A stretch of DNA of 8,262 nt from Thermomicrobiales bacterium (GCA_030447145.1 JAUJLY010000108.1:1-8262); one strand, 5' to 3'; shown: positions 1 to 7,274, numbered from the stretch's first letter. Notes: generated by a model not told the origin, from the letters alone. Made by a program: numbers and translations.

Positions 1-23
1 GCAACCCATAGGACACCCCGCAC

Positions 24-659
24 GTGATTTCTGTACTCCTGGTCGATGATCACCCTGTCGTCATCGAGGGCCTGCGTAAATTGCTCGACGTGGCCGGAGA
101 TATTGACGTTACCGGCGAAGCGCACGACGCATCGTCGGCTATTACGCAGGCCAAACTCCTGCATCCGGATGTCATCCTGCTCGATCTCCGTATGCCAGGC
201 GCGACGGGCATCCAGACAGCCCGGCGTCTCCGTGAGCAGGAGTATGAGGGCGCGATTATCGTCCTAACCTCCTATGGCGACCAGGCGTACGTGACCCAGG
301 CACTGGAAGCCGGCGCTGATGGGTACCTGCTGAAAAGCACTCCCTCCGATCAGCTCATCAGTTCCATCCGCGATGCGTCGCGCGGTCGACGCCAACTCAG
401 CCCTGAGCTATTGAATGGAGTTCTGGAGCAGTTCGGCGGGCTCGCGCGAGAAAAGACTGCGCGAGACGCCGACCTCTCCGAGGACGACCGGGAGATTCTC
501 CGCCGGGCCAGTCAGGGCGCCACCAATCGCGAAATCGGTATCGCCATGAACCGCAGCGAGATTGCGATCAAGAAACGCCTGCAATCGATCTTCCAGAAGC
601 TCGGTGCTGTCGATCGCGCGCATGCCGTGGCCGAAGCCATCCGGCGCGGGCTAATCTAG
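24..659 (+). CDS. NarL/FixJ-family two-component response regulator
   Basis: Cytoplasmic DNA-binding response regulator of 211 aa, the usual length for the NarL/FixJ class. Residues 1-120 are a receiver domain: acidic pair D8-D9, phospho-acceptor D54 in the ILLDLRMPG motif, T82 in the switch strand and K104 in the YLLK motif. Residues about 150-211 form a LuxR-type helix-turn-helix (GATNREI, then KKRLQSIFQKLG and a C-terminal GLI). The position usually held by His in the VKxH motif is Arg here. The start is GTG with AGGA at 10-13, ten bases upstream. A TAG lies at 9-11 and could be the stop of an upstream gene, perhaps the cognate sensor kinase, but that gene is outside the window. The target genes are unknown; the membrane-protein gene downstream is a possible target but the 262-bp gap gives no proof. 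Family call is firm; specific role is not known. Confidence 0.95.
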   Translation: MISVLLVDDHPVVIEGLRKLLDVAGDIDVTGEAHDASSAITQAKLLHPDVILLDLRMPGATGIQTARRLREQEYEGAIIVLTSYGDQAYVTQALEAGADGYLLKSTPSDQLISSIRDASRGRRQLSPELLNGVLEQFGGLAREKTARDADLSEDDREILRRASQGATNREIGIAMNRSEIAIKKRLQSIFQKLGAVDRAHAVAEAIRRGLI

Positions 660-778
660 GAATTCCTTACCCTGACCGCCTATGTTGACCCCGTCCTTTC
701 GGATAGGGTGTCGACCAGAGGCTGTTGTTGTACGCAGGGCCGCATCCGGGCGGGCGCGTAGAGGACACGTCAGGGATC

Positions 779-807
779 CTGCCACCACTACACCGATCGG
801 GTAGCAT
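779..807 (+). promoter_or_regulatory. Candidate promoter with inverted repeat in the spacer, upstream of the YYY membrane protein
   Basis: A -35-like CTGCCA (779-784) and a -10-like TAGCAT (802-807) are separated by 17 bases. Each matches the sigma-70 consensus at about four of six positions. The spacer and left edge of the -10 hold an imperfect inverted repeat at 788-804: CTAC, A, the perfect 8-mer CCGATCGG, then GTAG. A dyad there could be an operator. Everything is seen in the sequence, but the promoter boxes are weak and such matches arise by chance, so the call is tentative. The rest of 660-921 holds nothing else I can support. Confidence 0.22.
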
Positions 808-908
808 TGGCACCGGCGGTGCTTGCCGCGTACAACCCGATTTTCCCGGCGCAGGCGCGCCGCTCACGTGGCCCGGAGCCATCTCGTGCCGATCTCCGCC
901 GGGCCACC

Positions 909-913
909 GAGGA
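909..913 (+). promoter_or_regulatory. Shine-Dalgarno site deciding the start of the YYY membrane protein
   Basis: GAGGA lies eight bases before the TTG at 922-924. The longer reading frame could start at a TTG at 823, but nothing resembling a ribosome binding site precedes that codon, and the extra 33 residues are Arg-rich and unlike the hydrophobic start expected of this family. Confidence 0.55.
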
Positions 914-921
914 CAACCTCT

Positions 922-3276
922 TTGGACTGGTTCGATGTCACCCTTCGCTGGTACCTTGTCACGACCCTGGTGACCATTGGGCTCGCGCCATTCACGGTAC
1001 TGGTCTTTCGAGGCATGACCGATCGTGGTGTAAGTGTCGTCCGTCCCCTGTCCGCTCTCTTTCTCGTCTGGCCGATCTGGTTCCTTGCCAGCATTGGCGA
1101 CGCCATCGTCCCGTTCACGGCCGTCACGCTCTGGATCTCAGCGCTTGTTCTCGGCGCTGTCGCGTGGGGACTGGGCTGGCGTGAAGGTGTACTCAACGCC
1201 AATACCTTTCGGCATCTTCTGATCGCCGAAGCCGGGCACGGGGCGGCATTCGGCTTCTTCCTCTGGTTCCGCGGCTACGGGCCGGCAGCAAACCTGCAGG
1301 AGAAACCATCGGACCTGATGATGCTTGCCTCAAGCATGAACTCGACTTCAATGCCGCCCGCGGACGCCTGGCTCGCCGGTGAACCGGTCAATTACTACTA
1401 CCTCGGCTATGCGATTTGGGCCGCGTTCGGCAAGATGATCGGCACCAGCCCCGCTATTGTCTTCAACCTGGCGCTCGCCTCCGTCTTTGCAATGACCTGC
1501 GTGGCCGTGATCGGCCTTGCGGCAAACATCCTGTCTCGCTGGTACAGCAATCTCGTGGCACGCATCGGTGGCCTCATTGCAGCCATCCTTTTGGTCATAG
1601 TCGGCAACCCCTGGGCGGCGTCCCGGGTTGTGGAAGCCGCAAAATCCCAATGGAACGCGTGGTTCTTCGATGGCATCGGGTGGCAATCGACCCGGATTAT
1701 CGCCGACGACCCGGAGAGCGGCGCGAATCCGATTAGTGAGTTCCCCTCGTTCAGCTTCATTCTCGGCGATCTGCATCCGCACGTGCTGGCACTTCCCTAC
1801 ACAGTCATGGCTCTGATGTTCGCCTGGATGCTCCTCACGCTCGGACGCCTTCGTGAGAATAAATCGTTCCTGAGGAGAGACAGAGGACGCCTCGCGATTG
1901 CCGGTTTCGCTATCGGCTCACTTTACGCAATGAACTCGTGGGACTTCCCTACGTATCTCCTCATCGCGTTGCTGGCTCTGGCAATTGGAACCGTCGGCGT
2001 TGCTGTCCGCGATCGTCTCCTTGGCGGGGGCCTTCTCGTGCTCACCGCACTGGTTGCCTGGTTACCTTTCTACGTCACCTTCGAGGCGCCGGCGAGATCC
2101 ACAGGCACGCCCTTTTCGGATTGGATCGGCAATCTCCCGCTCCTCGGAGGCATCCTTGCGTCCATCGCCTCCTATCAGGGAGAGCGTACGAGCCCGCGGG
2201 ACTACTTCTCGATCTTTGGTTTCATGTACCTGATCGCCCTCATGCTGATTCTTACGGAAACATGGCGGCGCCGGGAAGACGTGCTTATTGCGCGCGCGGA
2301 GGCCCGGGGCGCCACATGGGAGCGGGATCAGGCCGGTCACTACTTCGCTATTGTCACGGCACTCCTCTGCTTCCTGGGCTCGCTGATCGTCCCCGCACCG
2401 TTGCTTGTCATCTGTGGCCTTCCGGTGATTGTTGTCTGGCTGCTGCTTGAGCGCGACTTCCGGGTCACGCCCGCGAACATCGCCCTGGTGATGTATGCGA
2501 TCGCATTGATCATGACGCTGGTGCCAGAGTTCTTTTATGTGACGGACTACTACGGTGGTAGCCGGATGAACTCTGTTTTCAAGATCTACTACCAGGTTTG
2601 GCTCCTGATGGCTGTTGCGTCGGCGCTTGCTGCTGTCAGCATCTGGAAAGCCTTCCGCCGCAACCTGGTCGCCCGGTATGCTCTTCCCGCAGTTATGACA
2701 GTCATCCTTGCGTTGGGCATGACGTACCCGGTCGTGGCCGGGCATCAGTGGCTGGAATGGCGAGCGCCCGATCGCGAGTGGAAGGGCGTCGACGGCCTCG
2801 CCTACCTAGTGGAGGAACAGAATGGACTCTATGCAGGTGAGTACGAGGCGATCCAATGGTTTCTGGACAATGCAGACGAGCAAGATGTTCTCCTCACGGC
2901 TGGGGGCGGCGAATGGCGAGAACAGCTCGGGCGAGTCTCGAGCGGCAGCGGAGTGCCGACCCTCATTGGCTGGACCGGTCACGAGAATCAGTGGCACCTG
3001 GGCGATCCGGACTTCCAGTCGACGGTCAATCAGCGCCTCGATGACATCAACGACCTCTACAGTGAACCGCCCTCAACTGAGGTGCTCGATCGCTACGGAG
3101 TGACAATCATCTACGTGGGGCCCACGGAAACCCAGGGTATCGGTGAGCAGCCGCAGCCAGGGTGGGTGGCACCCGGCCCCTTCCCTGCCGCCTCGGACCC
3201 GAGCTACCCGGGCGACGGCTGGACAGAGGTCTTCAACGAGGACGGGAGTCGCATCTTCCGGCGAGAAGGCACGTAG
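922..3276 (+). CDS. Chlor_Arch_YYY family (DUF2298) polytopic membrane protein
   Basis: Integral membrane protein of 784 aa from the TTG at 922, or 817 aa from a TTG at 823. Length fits the single-copy form of the Chlor_Arch_YYY family (about 700-900 aa). Diagnostic motifs, numbered from 922: the MPPADAWLAGEPVN segment followed by YYYLG at 158-162; SEFPSFSFILGDLHPHVLALP around 272-292; NSWDFPTYLL around 338-347; EFFYVTDYY at 536-544, then RMNSVFK at 548-554 with YYQVW. Many hydrophobic segments fill residues 1-610. After them comes a soluble tail of about 165 residues with LIGWTGHENQW around 681-691. The family has no proven biochemistry that I know of. The Asp/Glu- and Arg-bearing loops between membrane segments and the soluble C-terminus recall GT-C glycosyltransferases that use lipid-linked sugars; that is inference. 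The next gene on the same strand is the LCP transferase, which would fit an envelope-polymer role. Confidence 0.9.
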   Translation: MDWFDVTLRWYLVTTLVTIGLAPFTVLVFRGMTDRGVSVVRPLSALFLVWPIWFLASIGDAIVPFTAVTLWISALVLGAVAWGLGWREGVLNANTFRHLLIAEAGHGAAFGFFLWFRGYGPAANLQEKPSDLMMLASSMNSTSMPPADAWLAGEPVNYYYLGYAIWAAFGKMIGTSPAIVFNLALASVFAMTCVAVIGLAANILSRWYSNLVARIGGLIAAILLVIVGNPWAASRVVEAAKSQWNAWFFDGIGWQSTRIIADDPESGANPISEFPSFSFILGDLHPHVLALPYTVMALMFAWMLLTLGRLRENKSFLRRDRGRLAIAGFAIGSLYAMNSWDFPTYLLIALLALAIGTVGVAVRDRLLGGGLLVLTALVAWLPFYVTFEAPARSTGTPFSDWIGNLPLLGGILASIASYQGERTSPRDYFSIFGFMYLIALMLILTETWRRREDVLIARAEARGATWERDQAGHYFAIVTALLCFLGSLIVPAPLLVICGLPVIVVWLLLERDFRVTPANIALVMYAIALIMTLVPEFFYVTDYYGGSRMNSVFKIYYQVWLLMAVASALAAVSIWKAFRRNLVARYALPAVMTVILALGMTYPVVAGHQWLEWRAPDREWKGVDGLAYLVEEQNGLYAGEYEAIQWFLDNADEQDVLLTAGGGEWREQLGRVSSGSGVPTLIGWTGHENQWHLGDPDFQSTVNQRLDDINDLYSEPPSTEVLDRYGVTIIYVGPTETQGIGEQPQPGWVAPGPFPAASDPSYPGDGWTEVFNEDGSRIFRREGT

Positions 3277-3347
3277 CACAGAATCATCGCCTTCGACTTC
3301 TGCTTCATCACACCATGCGAGATGCGGCCAAGGTGGTGGCCTTGTAC

Positions 3348-3367
3348 GGCAGAACTCCTTGTCTGCC
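3348..3367. terminator. Candidate hairpin between convergent genes
   Basis: GGCAGA (3348-3353) and TCTGCC (3362-3367) form a perfect 6-bp stem with an 8-base loop, in the 163-bp gap between the membrane-protein stop (3276) and the fucosidase stop (3440). It could end transcription from both sides. No T-tract follows on either strand, so an intrinsic terminator is uncertain. A weaker overlapping alternative, GGCCA/TGGCC at 3326-3341, lies just before it. Confidence 0.3.
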
Positions 3368-3439
3368 CTAGCGACGCAGGAGCGTGAACATGAAGGGTCA
3401 GCACCCGCAAGCGTCCGGGCGTGCCGACTGCAGATGCGC

Positions 3440-4696
3440 CTAGGAGTCCCTGAGGAACAACTCGATCACCGGCACTATGACGTCCGGCCGACGGAGCGGC
3501 ACCTCAAGGATCACCGTGCCGGCATCTTCCGCCATGGCGGTGTTCTGCGCAACGGCATTGGGGTCACCTTCCCTGAAGAAAATCTCCGATCCATCGTGCA
3601 GGAATTGCGCATACTCGGCTCGGCCGGCAAATCCTTCCAGATGGATATGCCGTAGTGGCCAGCTGAAAACGTGGAGATAGAGACGGTTACCTCGCCTGGT
3701 GAAGCGACAATCCTGCGGTGGCAGCTCCTCTGCCGCCGTCGCCCCATAGATTGATCGCCCATGCCGGTGCACCCACTCTCCGATCTGTGCGAGCGTCTCT
3801 CTTGCGATCGGGTCGAACTCGCCCCTGGCGGTTGGCCCGACGTTGAGCAGCAGATTTCCACCTTTCGAGACGGTGTCGATCAGAACTTTGACCAGCACCT
3901 CTGGCGACTTCCAATTCACATTGTCCCGATCGTAGCCCCAGCTTCCGTTGAGCGTCTGGCACGTCTCCCAGAGCACACGTTCGCCGTCCCGTTCCGGCCA
4001 TGCCTTTGCCTGGTACTCCTCAGGCGTGACGAAATCGGCCGACTCCGGGTAATCGATGCGATCGTTCAGCAGGATGCCGGGCTGGAGCTCGCGAACGAGA
4101 GTCGCCAGGTTCTCTGAGTCCCAGTCCTTCCGGTTCTTTTCGGGCGGTGTCCAGTCGAACCACATCACGTCGATCTTGCCGTAATTTGTCAGCAGCTCCC
4201 GCACCTGGCCATGCAGGAACTCCCTGTAGCGGCCCATATCCCGACCCTGGTTAAACTTGCCCGGATCCTGATCGCGACTCGGGTGGGGCGAATCCAGCGT
4301 GTAGTCCGGATGATGCCAGTCGATGACAGAGTGATAGAAGCCGATCTTCAAGCCCTCGGCCCTGAATGCTTCCACGAACTCCGCCATCAGGTCGCGCCCA
4401 GCCGGCGTGTTAGTCACCTTGAAGTCGGTAAGCTGCGAATCCCACATCGCGAAACCGTCATGGTGTTTGGATGTCAGGACTGCGTACTTCATGCCGGTTC
4501 GCTTCGCGTCTCGCGCCCATTGCACGGGATCATAAAGGTCAGGCTCGAATCGATCAGCGTATTTCTTGTAGTCCTCCGCAGCGATCTTTTCCCGGCTCTG
4601 TACCCATTCGTGACGCCCCGGAATCGCGTAAATGCCCCAGTGCACAAAGAGTCCGAAGCGGTCATGCACAAACCAGTCAGTCTTTTCCTTTTTCAC
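3440..4696 (-). CDS. GH29 alpha-L-fucosidase
   Basis: Glycoside hydrolase family 29 protein of 418 aa that would release alpha-linked L-fucose from glycans by the retaining mechanism. Family motifs run the whole length: FGLFVHWGIYAIPG near residues 14-27, the sugar-binding SKHHDGFAMWDS at 76-87, FYHSVIDWHHPDY at 120-132, and KIDVMWFDW at 174-182, whose D181 aligns with the catalytic nucleophile. WETCQTLNGSWGY follows at 243-255, and GGNLLLNVGPTARG at 279-292. E244 is a candidate acid/base, but that residue is variable in GH29 and I cannot assign it firmly. There is no signal peptide or membrane segment, so the enzyme should be cytoplasmic and act on imported oligosaccharides. The start is GTG, preceded by GAGGAG (plus-strand 4704-4709) with 7-base spacing. 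A short beta domain of about 90 residues follows the barrel. No transporter or other fucose gene lies in the window. Confidence 0.94.
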   Translation of the reverse strand: MKKEKTDWFVHDRFGLFVHWGIYAIPGRHEWVQSREKIAAEDYKKYADRFEPDLYDPVQWARDAKRTGMKYAVLTSKHHDGFAMWDSQLTDFKVTNTPAGRDLMAEFVEAFRAEGLKIGFYHSVIDWHHPDYTLDSPHPSRDQDPGKFNQGRDMGRYREFLHGQVRELLTNYGKIDVMWFDWTPPEKNRKDWDSENLATLVRELQPGILLNDRIDYPESADFVTPEEYQAKAWPERDGERVLWETCQTLNGSWGYDRDNVNWKSPEVLVKVLIDTVSKGGNLLLNVGPTARGEFDPIARETLAQIGEWVHRHGRSIYGATAAEELPPQDCRFTRRGNRLYLHVFSWPLRHIHLEGFAGRAEYAQFLHDGSEIFFREGDPNAVAQNTAMAEDAGTVILEVPLRRPDVIVPVIELFLRDS

Positions 4697-4876
4697 GTCG
4701 CATCTCCTCGGCTTCCGAGCCGATGTGTCGCCTTACCGGGGCATGTCCGGAACCTCGTCACGAGAGAGTACAACCCTTGTGTAGCAGGGGTACGTGCAAA
4801 ACTTGCAGATGATCAGGCTGCAGCGCACACTTTGCATGAGATTTTGGCAGGCGCTTTATCAGGGATCCACATCCAC

Positions 4877-4888
4877 AACGCCGGCGTT
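4877..4888. promoter_or_regulatory. Perfect 12-nt palindrome in the fucosidase/LCP divergent spacer
   Basis: AACGCCGGCGTT is a perfect palindrome 46 bases upstream of the LCP start and 180 bases upstream of the fucosidase start. It sits where an operator for the LCP gene, or for both divergent genes, would be expected. A second, looser dyad lies at 4804-4822 (TGCAG, 9 bases, CTGCA), flanked by GTGC (4794-4797) and GCAC (4825-4828). I see no convincing -35/-10 pair for either gene in this spacer, and the protein that might bind is unknown. Confidence 0.35.
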
Positions 4889-4934
4889 AGACACTACATC
4901 CCATGAATAGACTGTTCCTGTAAGGATCTCCTGA

Positions 4935-6155
4935 ATGCAACCGCGCCCCCAGAACCTGCTCCACGGGCAGCGACCAGTGACGGCAACGCCCCGGGAGTAC
5001 CGCCGCGCGCATTGGTCCAAGCGTCGAAAGATCGCCATTGCCATCGCGCTGCTCATTGTCTTCGCTCCCATCGTCACCGTAGGTTGGTACGCCTGGTCGA
5101 TCACCAACGCAATCGGCGACGCGCAGGATGTCGCCGTAGTGGACTTCCCCGAGCGGCGGGAACCGATCAACGACGGGCTAGGAAACCAGCAGCACGCACT
5201 TACGGCGAGCCCGGTGCCGACTGATGAATCCAATGACGACCCTTCGTCATTGGATGTTGCACGCGGACTGATCTCCGCCCGAACCGGCGGTGAGAATACC
5301 TCCCCCTCGGCAGTCTGGCCAGACAAGCTTTACCTCAACATCCTGGTCGTTGGTCTCGATACCCGTCCCGAGGGAGGGGATCAGAATGCCGACGTGATCA
5401 TCATCGCCCGGTTGGATCTGGAAGCAAAGACCATGAATTCTGTCAGCCTCCCACGAGACCTGCTGGTGGAGATTCCGGGCTATGGGGAGGGGAAGATCAA
5501 CGGCGCCTACGGAATTGGGGCGGATGAAGATCCTGAAAGCCGTGTGGCCGGCATTGCGAAACTACGTGAAACCATCGAGCACAACTTCGGCATTCCCATC
5601 GACGACTATGTGATGATCGACTTTGAAGGCTTTAAGGAGGTAGTGGACGCCGTTGGAGGCATCGATATCAATGTCCCCACCCGCATCGTGGACAAGGCAT
5701 TTCCGACTGAGGACTACGGAACCCGTACATTAGTCGTGGAGGCCGGGCCTCAGCATATGGATGGAGAAATGTCTCTCGCGTACGCCCGTACCCGCCACGC
5801 CGACAGCGATGACCAGCGGAGGGAGCGCCAGATGCTCGTCATCCGGGCACTCTTCGAGAAGGGCCGCGAACTGGGAACCATCACTCGTGTGGCCGATCTC
5901 ATCACGGCGCTCAGTGATGCCGCGCAGACCAGCTTTCACTGGAACGAACAACTGGCGCTGGCAGCTCTTGCCCTCAATATGGACGAATCGCTTATCCATA
6001 TGTCCAACCTCGAACAGCCTCTGATCCAGCCAGGAACCTCCAGCACCGGGGCGTGGGTCTACGTCGGTGATCCCGGAGCAATCTCCGCATTTATCGAATC
6101 GGCGCTCTCGGGCAAAGAAGCCGTGTCGCGGTCGGTAGGACCCGCCGGTACGTAG
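4935..6155 (+). CDS. LytR-CpsA-Psr (LCP) family cell-envelope transferase
   Basis: Type II membrane protein of 406 aa. A basic cytoplasmic N-terminus (HWSKRRK) precedes one membrane helix at about 32-54. An acidic, low-complexity linker follows (about 65-128), then an extracytoplasmic LCP domain at about 133-310. Conserved features are ILVVGLDTR at 136-144, NADVIIIARLD at 151-161, the SLPRDLLVEIPGYGEGKING stretch with R174-D175, and YARTRHADSDDQRRERQ at 283-299, with Arg residues known to contact the pyrophosphate of polyprenyl-linked substrates. The C-terminal GAWVYVGDPGAISAFIESAL is common in related proteins. LCP enzymes move glycopolymers from undecaprenyl-pyrophosphate carriers to peptidoglycan or other acceptors; the polymer here is unknown. 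The ATG start has AAGGA (4922-4926) eight bases upstream. The last 97 bases overlap the oppositely transcribed RNase Z-like gene. The linker-coding region contains a perfect inverted repeat. Confidence 0.94.
   Translation: MQPRPQNLLHGQRPVTATPREYRRAHWSKRRKIAIAIALLIVFAPIVTVGWYAWSITNAIGDAQDVAVVDFPERREPINDGLGNQQHALTASPVPTDESNDDPSSLDVARGLISARTGGENTSPSAVWPDKLYLNILVVGLDTRPEGGDQNADVIIIARLDLEAKTMNSVSLPRDLLVEIPGYGEGKINGAYGIGADEDPESRVAGIAKLRETIEHNFGIPIDDYVMIDFEGFKEVVDAVGGIDINVPTRIVDKAFPTEDYGTRTLVVEAGPQHMDGEMSLAYARTRHADSDDQRRERQMLVIRALFEKGRELGTITRVADLITALSDAAQTSFHWNEQLALAALALNMDESLIHMSNLEQPLIQPGTSSTGAWVYVGDPGAISAFIESALSGKEAVSRSVGPAGT
5228..5255. repeat. Perfect 12-bp inverted repeat inside the LCP gene
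   Basis: Arms ATCCAATGACGA (5228-5239) and TCGTCATTGGAT (5244-5255) are exact reverse complements around a CCCT loop. They lie in the codons for the acidic linker between the membrane helix and the LCP domain, where the protein sequence is weakly constrained. An mRNA hairpin here would be very stable. No T-run follows, so it is not an obvious terminator. Confidence 0.75.
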
Positions 6156-7063
6156 CCCTCGTCAAATGAGATTCGTCCTGTCAGTCCGGCGTACCCGAGT
6201 TCCACATTGGTGAATACGTCCCGCGCGTTTCGCTCCCACTGGCGGGGGTTCTCCATCCCGGCGCCGAAGTGCGTCAGCCAAAGGGCGCCAGCATGAGCCT
6301 CATGAGCCAATGCTGCTGCCTCCCGGAAAGTCATGTGCTTGTGTGAAACGGCCTTTTCCTCCTCGGCGTCATCGCCATAGGTCCCTTCGCTGACGAGCAG
6401 ATCAACACCATGCATCAGGTCCCGTATGCCATCGGTCGGTCGCGTATCCGTGACCATTCCGAGGCTGATGCCACGCCGGCTTTCGGTCAACACCTCGCCC
6501 GGCTCAACGATCCTGCCATCCACTTCGACTCGCTCCCCTCGCTGGAGGAGTTTCCACTTTGTCCGAGGGACCCCCAGCGATTCAGCACGGTCGGGCAGGA
6601 AACCCGGCGCCCGTGCCAGGTCGAACCGGTAGGCCAGTACCGGGATGCGATGATCCCCCCAGGTGACCCGTCCCTGAAGACCTGATGGCAGCTCAAACGT
6701 GTCCCCACCTTCCAGCTCTTGCACGATCATATCGAACGCCAGCCATTGCGCGATTACGCGCAGGCCCTTGATAACCTCGATCGTTCCCGGCGGGCCGTAG
6801 ATGTGCATCGGCTCCGTCCGGCCAGCATTGGACACGGTATGAAAGAGTCCGGGAAGCCCGGCAACATGGTCGGCATGATGATGTGTGAGGCAGATCGCAT
6901 CCAACCGTTTGAATCCCCAATGAAAACGACGCCAGCTGACTTGCGTCCCTTCACCGCAATCCAGAAGCGCCAGTGATCCATCAAGTCGCACGAGGACACT
7001 GGACAGCCAGCGGCCCGGCAGCGGCACCATCGCGCCATTCCCCAGCAGCAACACATCCATCAT
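6059..7063 (-). CDS. RNase Z-like metallo-beta-lactamase-fold hydrolase
   Basis: Zinc-dependent hydrolase of 334 aa, most like ribonuclease Z (tRNA 3'-trailer endonuclease), cytoplasmic. Visible features: N-terminal LLLGNGAMVPLPGR, then LLDCGEGT at 33-40, the metal motif THHHADH at 60-66 (H61, H63, D65, H66) running into VAGLPGL, a third-motif His at 138 (GDHRIP), and VTDTRPTD with D206 as bridging Asp. DLLVSEGTY lies at 221-229, SHKHMTF at 240-246, and LTHFGAG with H265 as the last ligand. The stretch GVPRTKWKLLQRGERVEVDGRIVEPGEVL matches the RNase Z pattern before the bridging Asp. The usual serine after the last His is replaced, so a broader MBL hydrolase remains possible. The core ends near residue 303; about 31 further residues are antisense to the 3' end of the LCP gene. 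The start is ATG with AGGAGG (plus-strand 7074-7079) ten bases away; a second ATG follows directly. Confidence 0.88.
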   Translation of the reverse strand: MMDVLLLGNGAMVPLPGRWLSSVLVRLDGSLALLDCGEGTQVSWRRFHWGFKRLDAICLTHHHADHVAGLPGLFHTVSNAGRTEPMHIYGPPGTIEVIKGLRVIAQWLAFDMIVQELEGGDTFELPSGLQGRVTWGDHRIPVLAYRFDLARAPGFLPDRAESLGVPRTKWKLLQRGERVEVDGRIVEPGEVLTESRRGISLGMVTDTRPTDGIRDLMHGVDLLVSEGTYGDDAEEEKAVSHKHMTFREAAALAHEAHAGALWLTHFGAGMENPRQWERNARDVFTNVELGYAGLTGRISFDEGYVPAGPTDRDTASLPESADSINAEIAPGSPT

Positions 7064-7121
7064 GTCCCAGGTTCCTCCTGCAAGTGCTTGTGTTTTGATA
7101 ACTTGGGTCCTAGACTGCGTT

Positions 7122-7127
7122 TATAGT
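7122..7127 (+). promoter_or_regulatory. Candidate -10 element TATAGT
   Basis: TATAGT matches the sigma-70 -10 consensus at five of six positions, in the most AT-rich part of the divergent spacer. Transcription would start near 7134, only a few bases before the ATG at 7140, which would give an almost leaderless message. The best -35-like hexamer, TTGATA at 7095-7100, is 21 bases away, too far for a standard promoter. The opposite strand reads TATAAA at the same place and could serve the RNase Z-like gene. Confidence 0.25.
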
Positions 7128-7139
7128 GCGTAATCGACG

Positions 7140-7274
7140 ATGGAGATGTCCTCTGTCAACTCGCTTCACCCACGTCTCTCGACGCTGGAAAGGCAGGCCT
7201 TGATGCTGCATCACCTGATCCTTGTGCCAGAAGGTGTCACCCTCCGTGACGCCTGGATCGCTGCCATCCGGTAG
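7140..7274 (+). CDS. Possible small protein of 44 aa, unknown function
   Basis: I do not recognise this product. The frame opens just after an in-frame TAA (7131-7133) with ATG at 7140; a second ATG is at 7146. By hand count, GC at codon positions 1/2/3 is about 64/41/74%, the pattern of the real genes here. The encoded peptide is amphipathic in its middle (TLERQALMLHHLILVPEG) and ends LRDAWIAAIR, with no cysteines and no signal peptide. No Shine-Dalgarno precedes the first ATG, which would fit leaderless translation from the nearby TATAGT. The TAG stop falls inside the left arm of a perfect 7-bp hairpin (7269-7288). It may be a real small gene, the remnant of a longer one, or chance. Confidence 0.33.
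   Translation: MEMSSVNSLHPRLSTLERQALMLHHLILVPEGVTLRDAWIAAIR

Noticed and set aside
823..921. N-terminal extension of the YYY membrane protein from a TTG at 823
   Set aside because: No ribosome binding site precedes 823, the 33 extra residues are Arg-rich and unlike the family, and the TTG at 922 has GAGGA eight bases upstream.
2062..2745. Long minus-strand ORF of 227 aa inside the membrane-protein gene
   Set aside because: Shadow of the strongly conserved plus-strand frame; composition rich in Arg, His and Asp with no recognisable domain.
4211..4906. Plus-strand ORF of 231 aa opposite the fucosidase
   Set aside because: Antisense shadow of a gene whose GH29 motifs span the full length; no domain seen.
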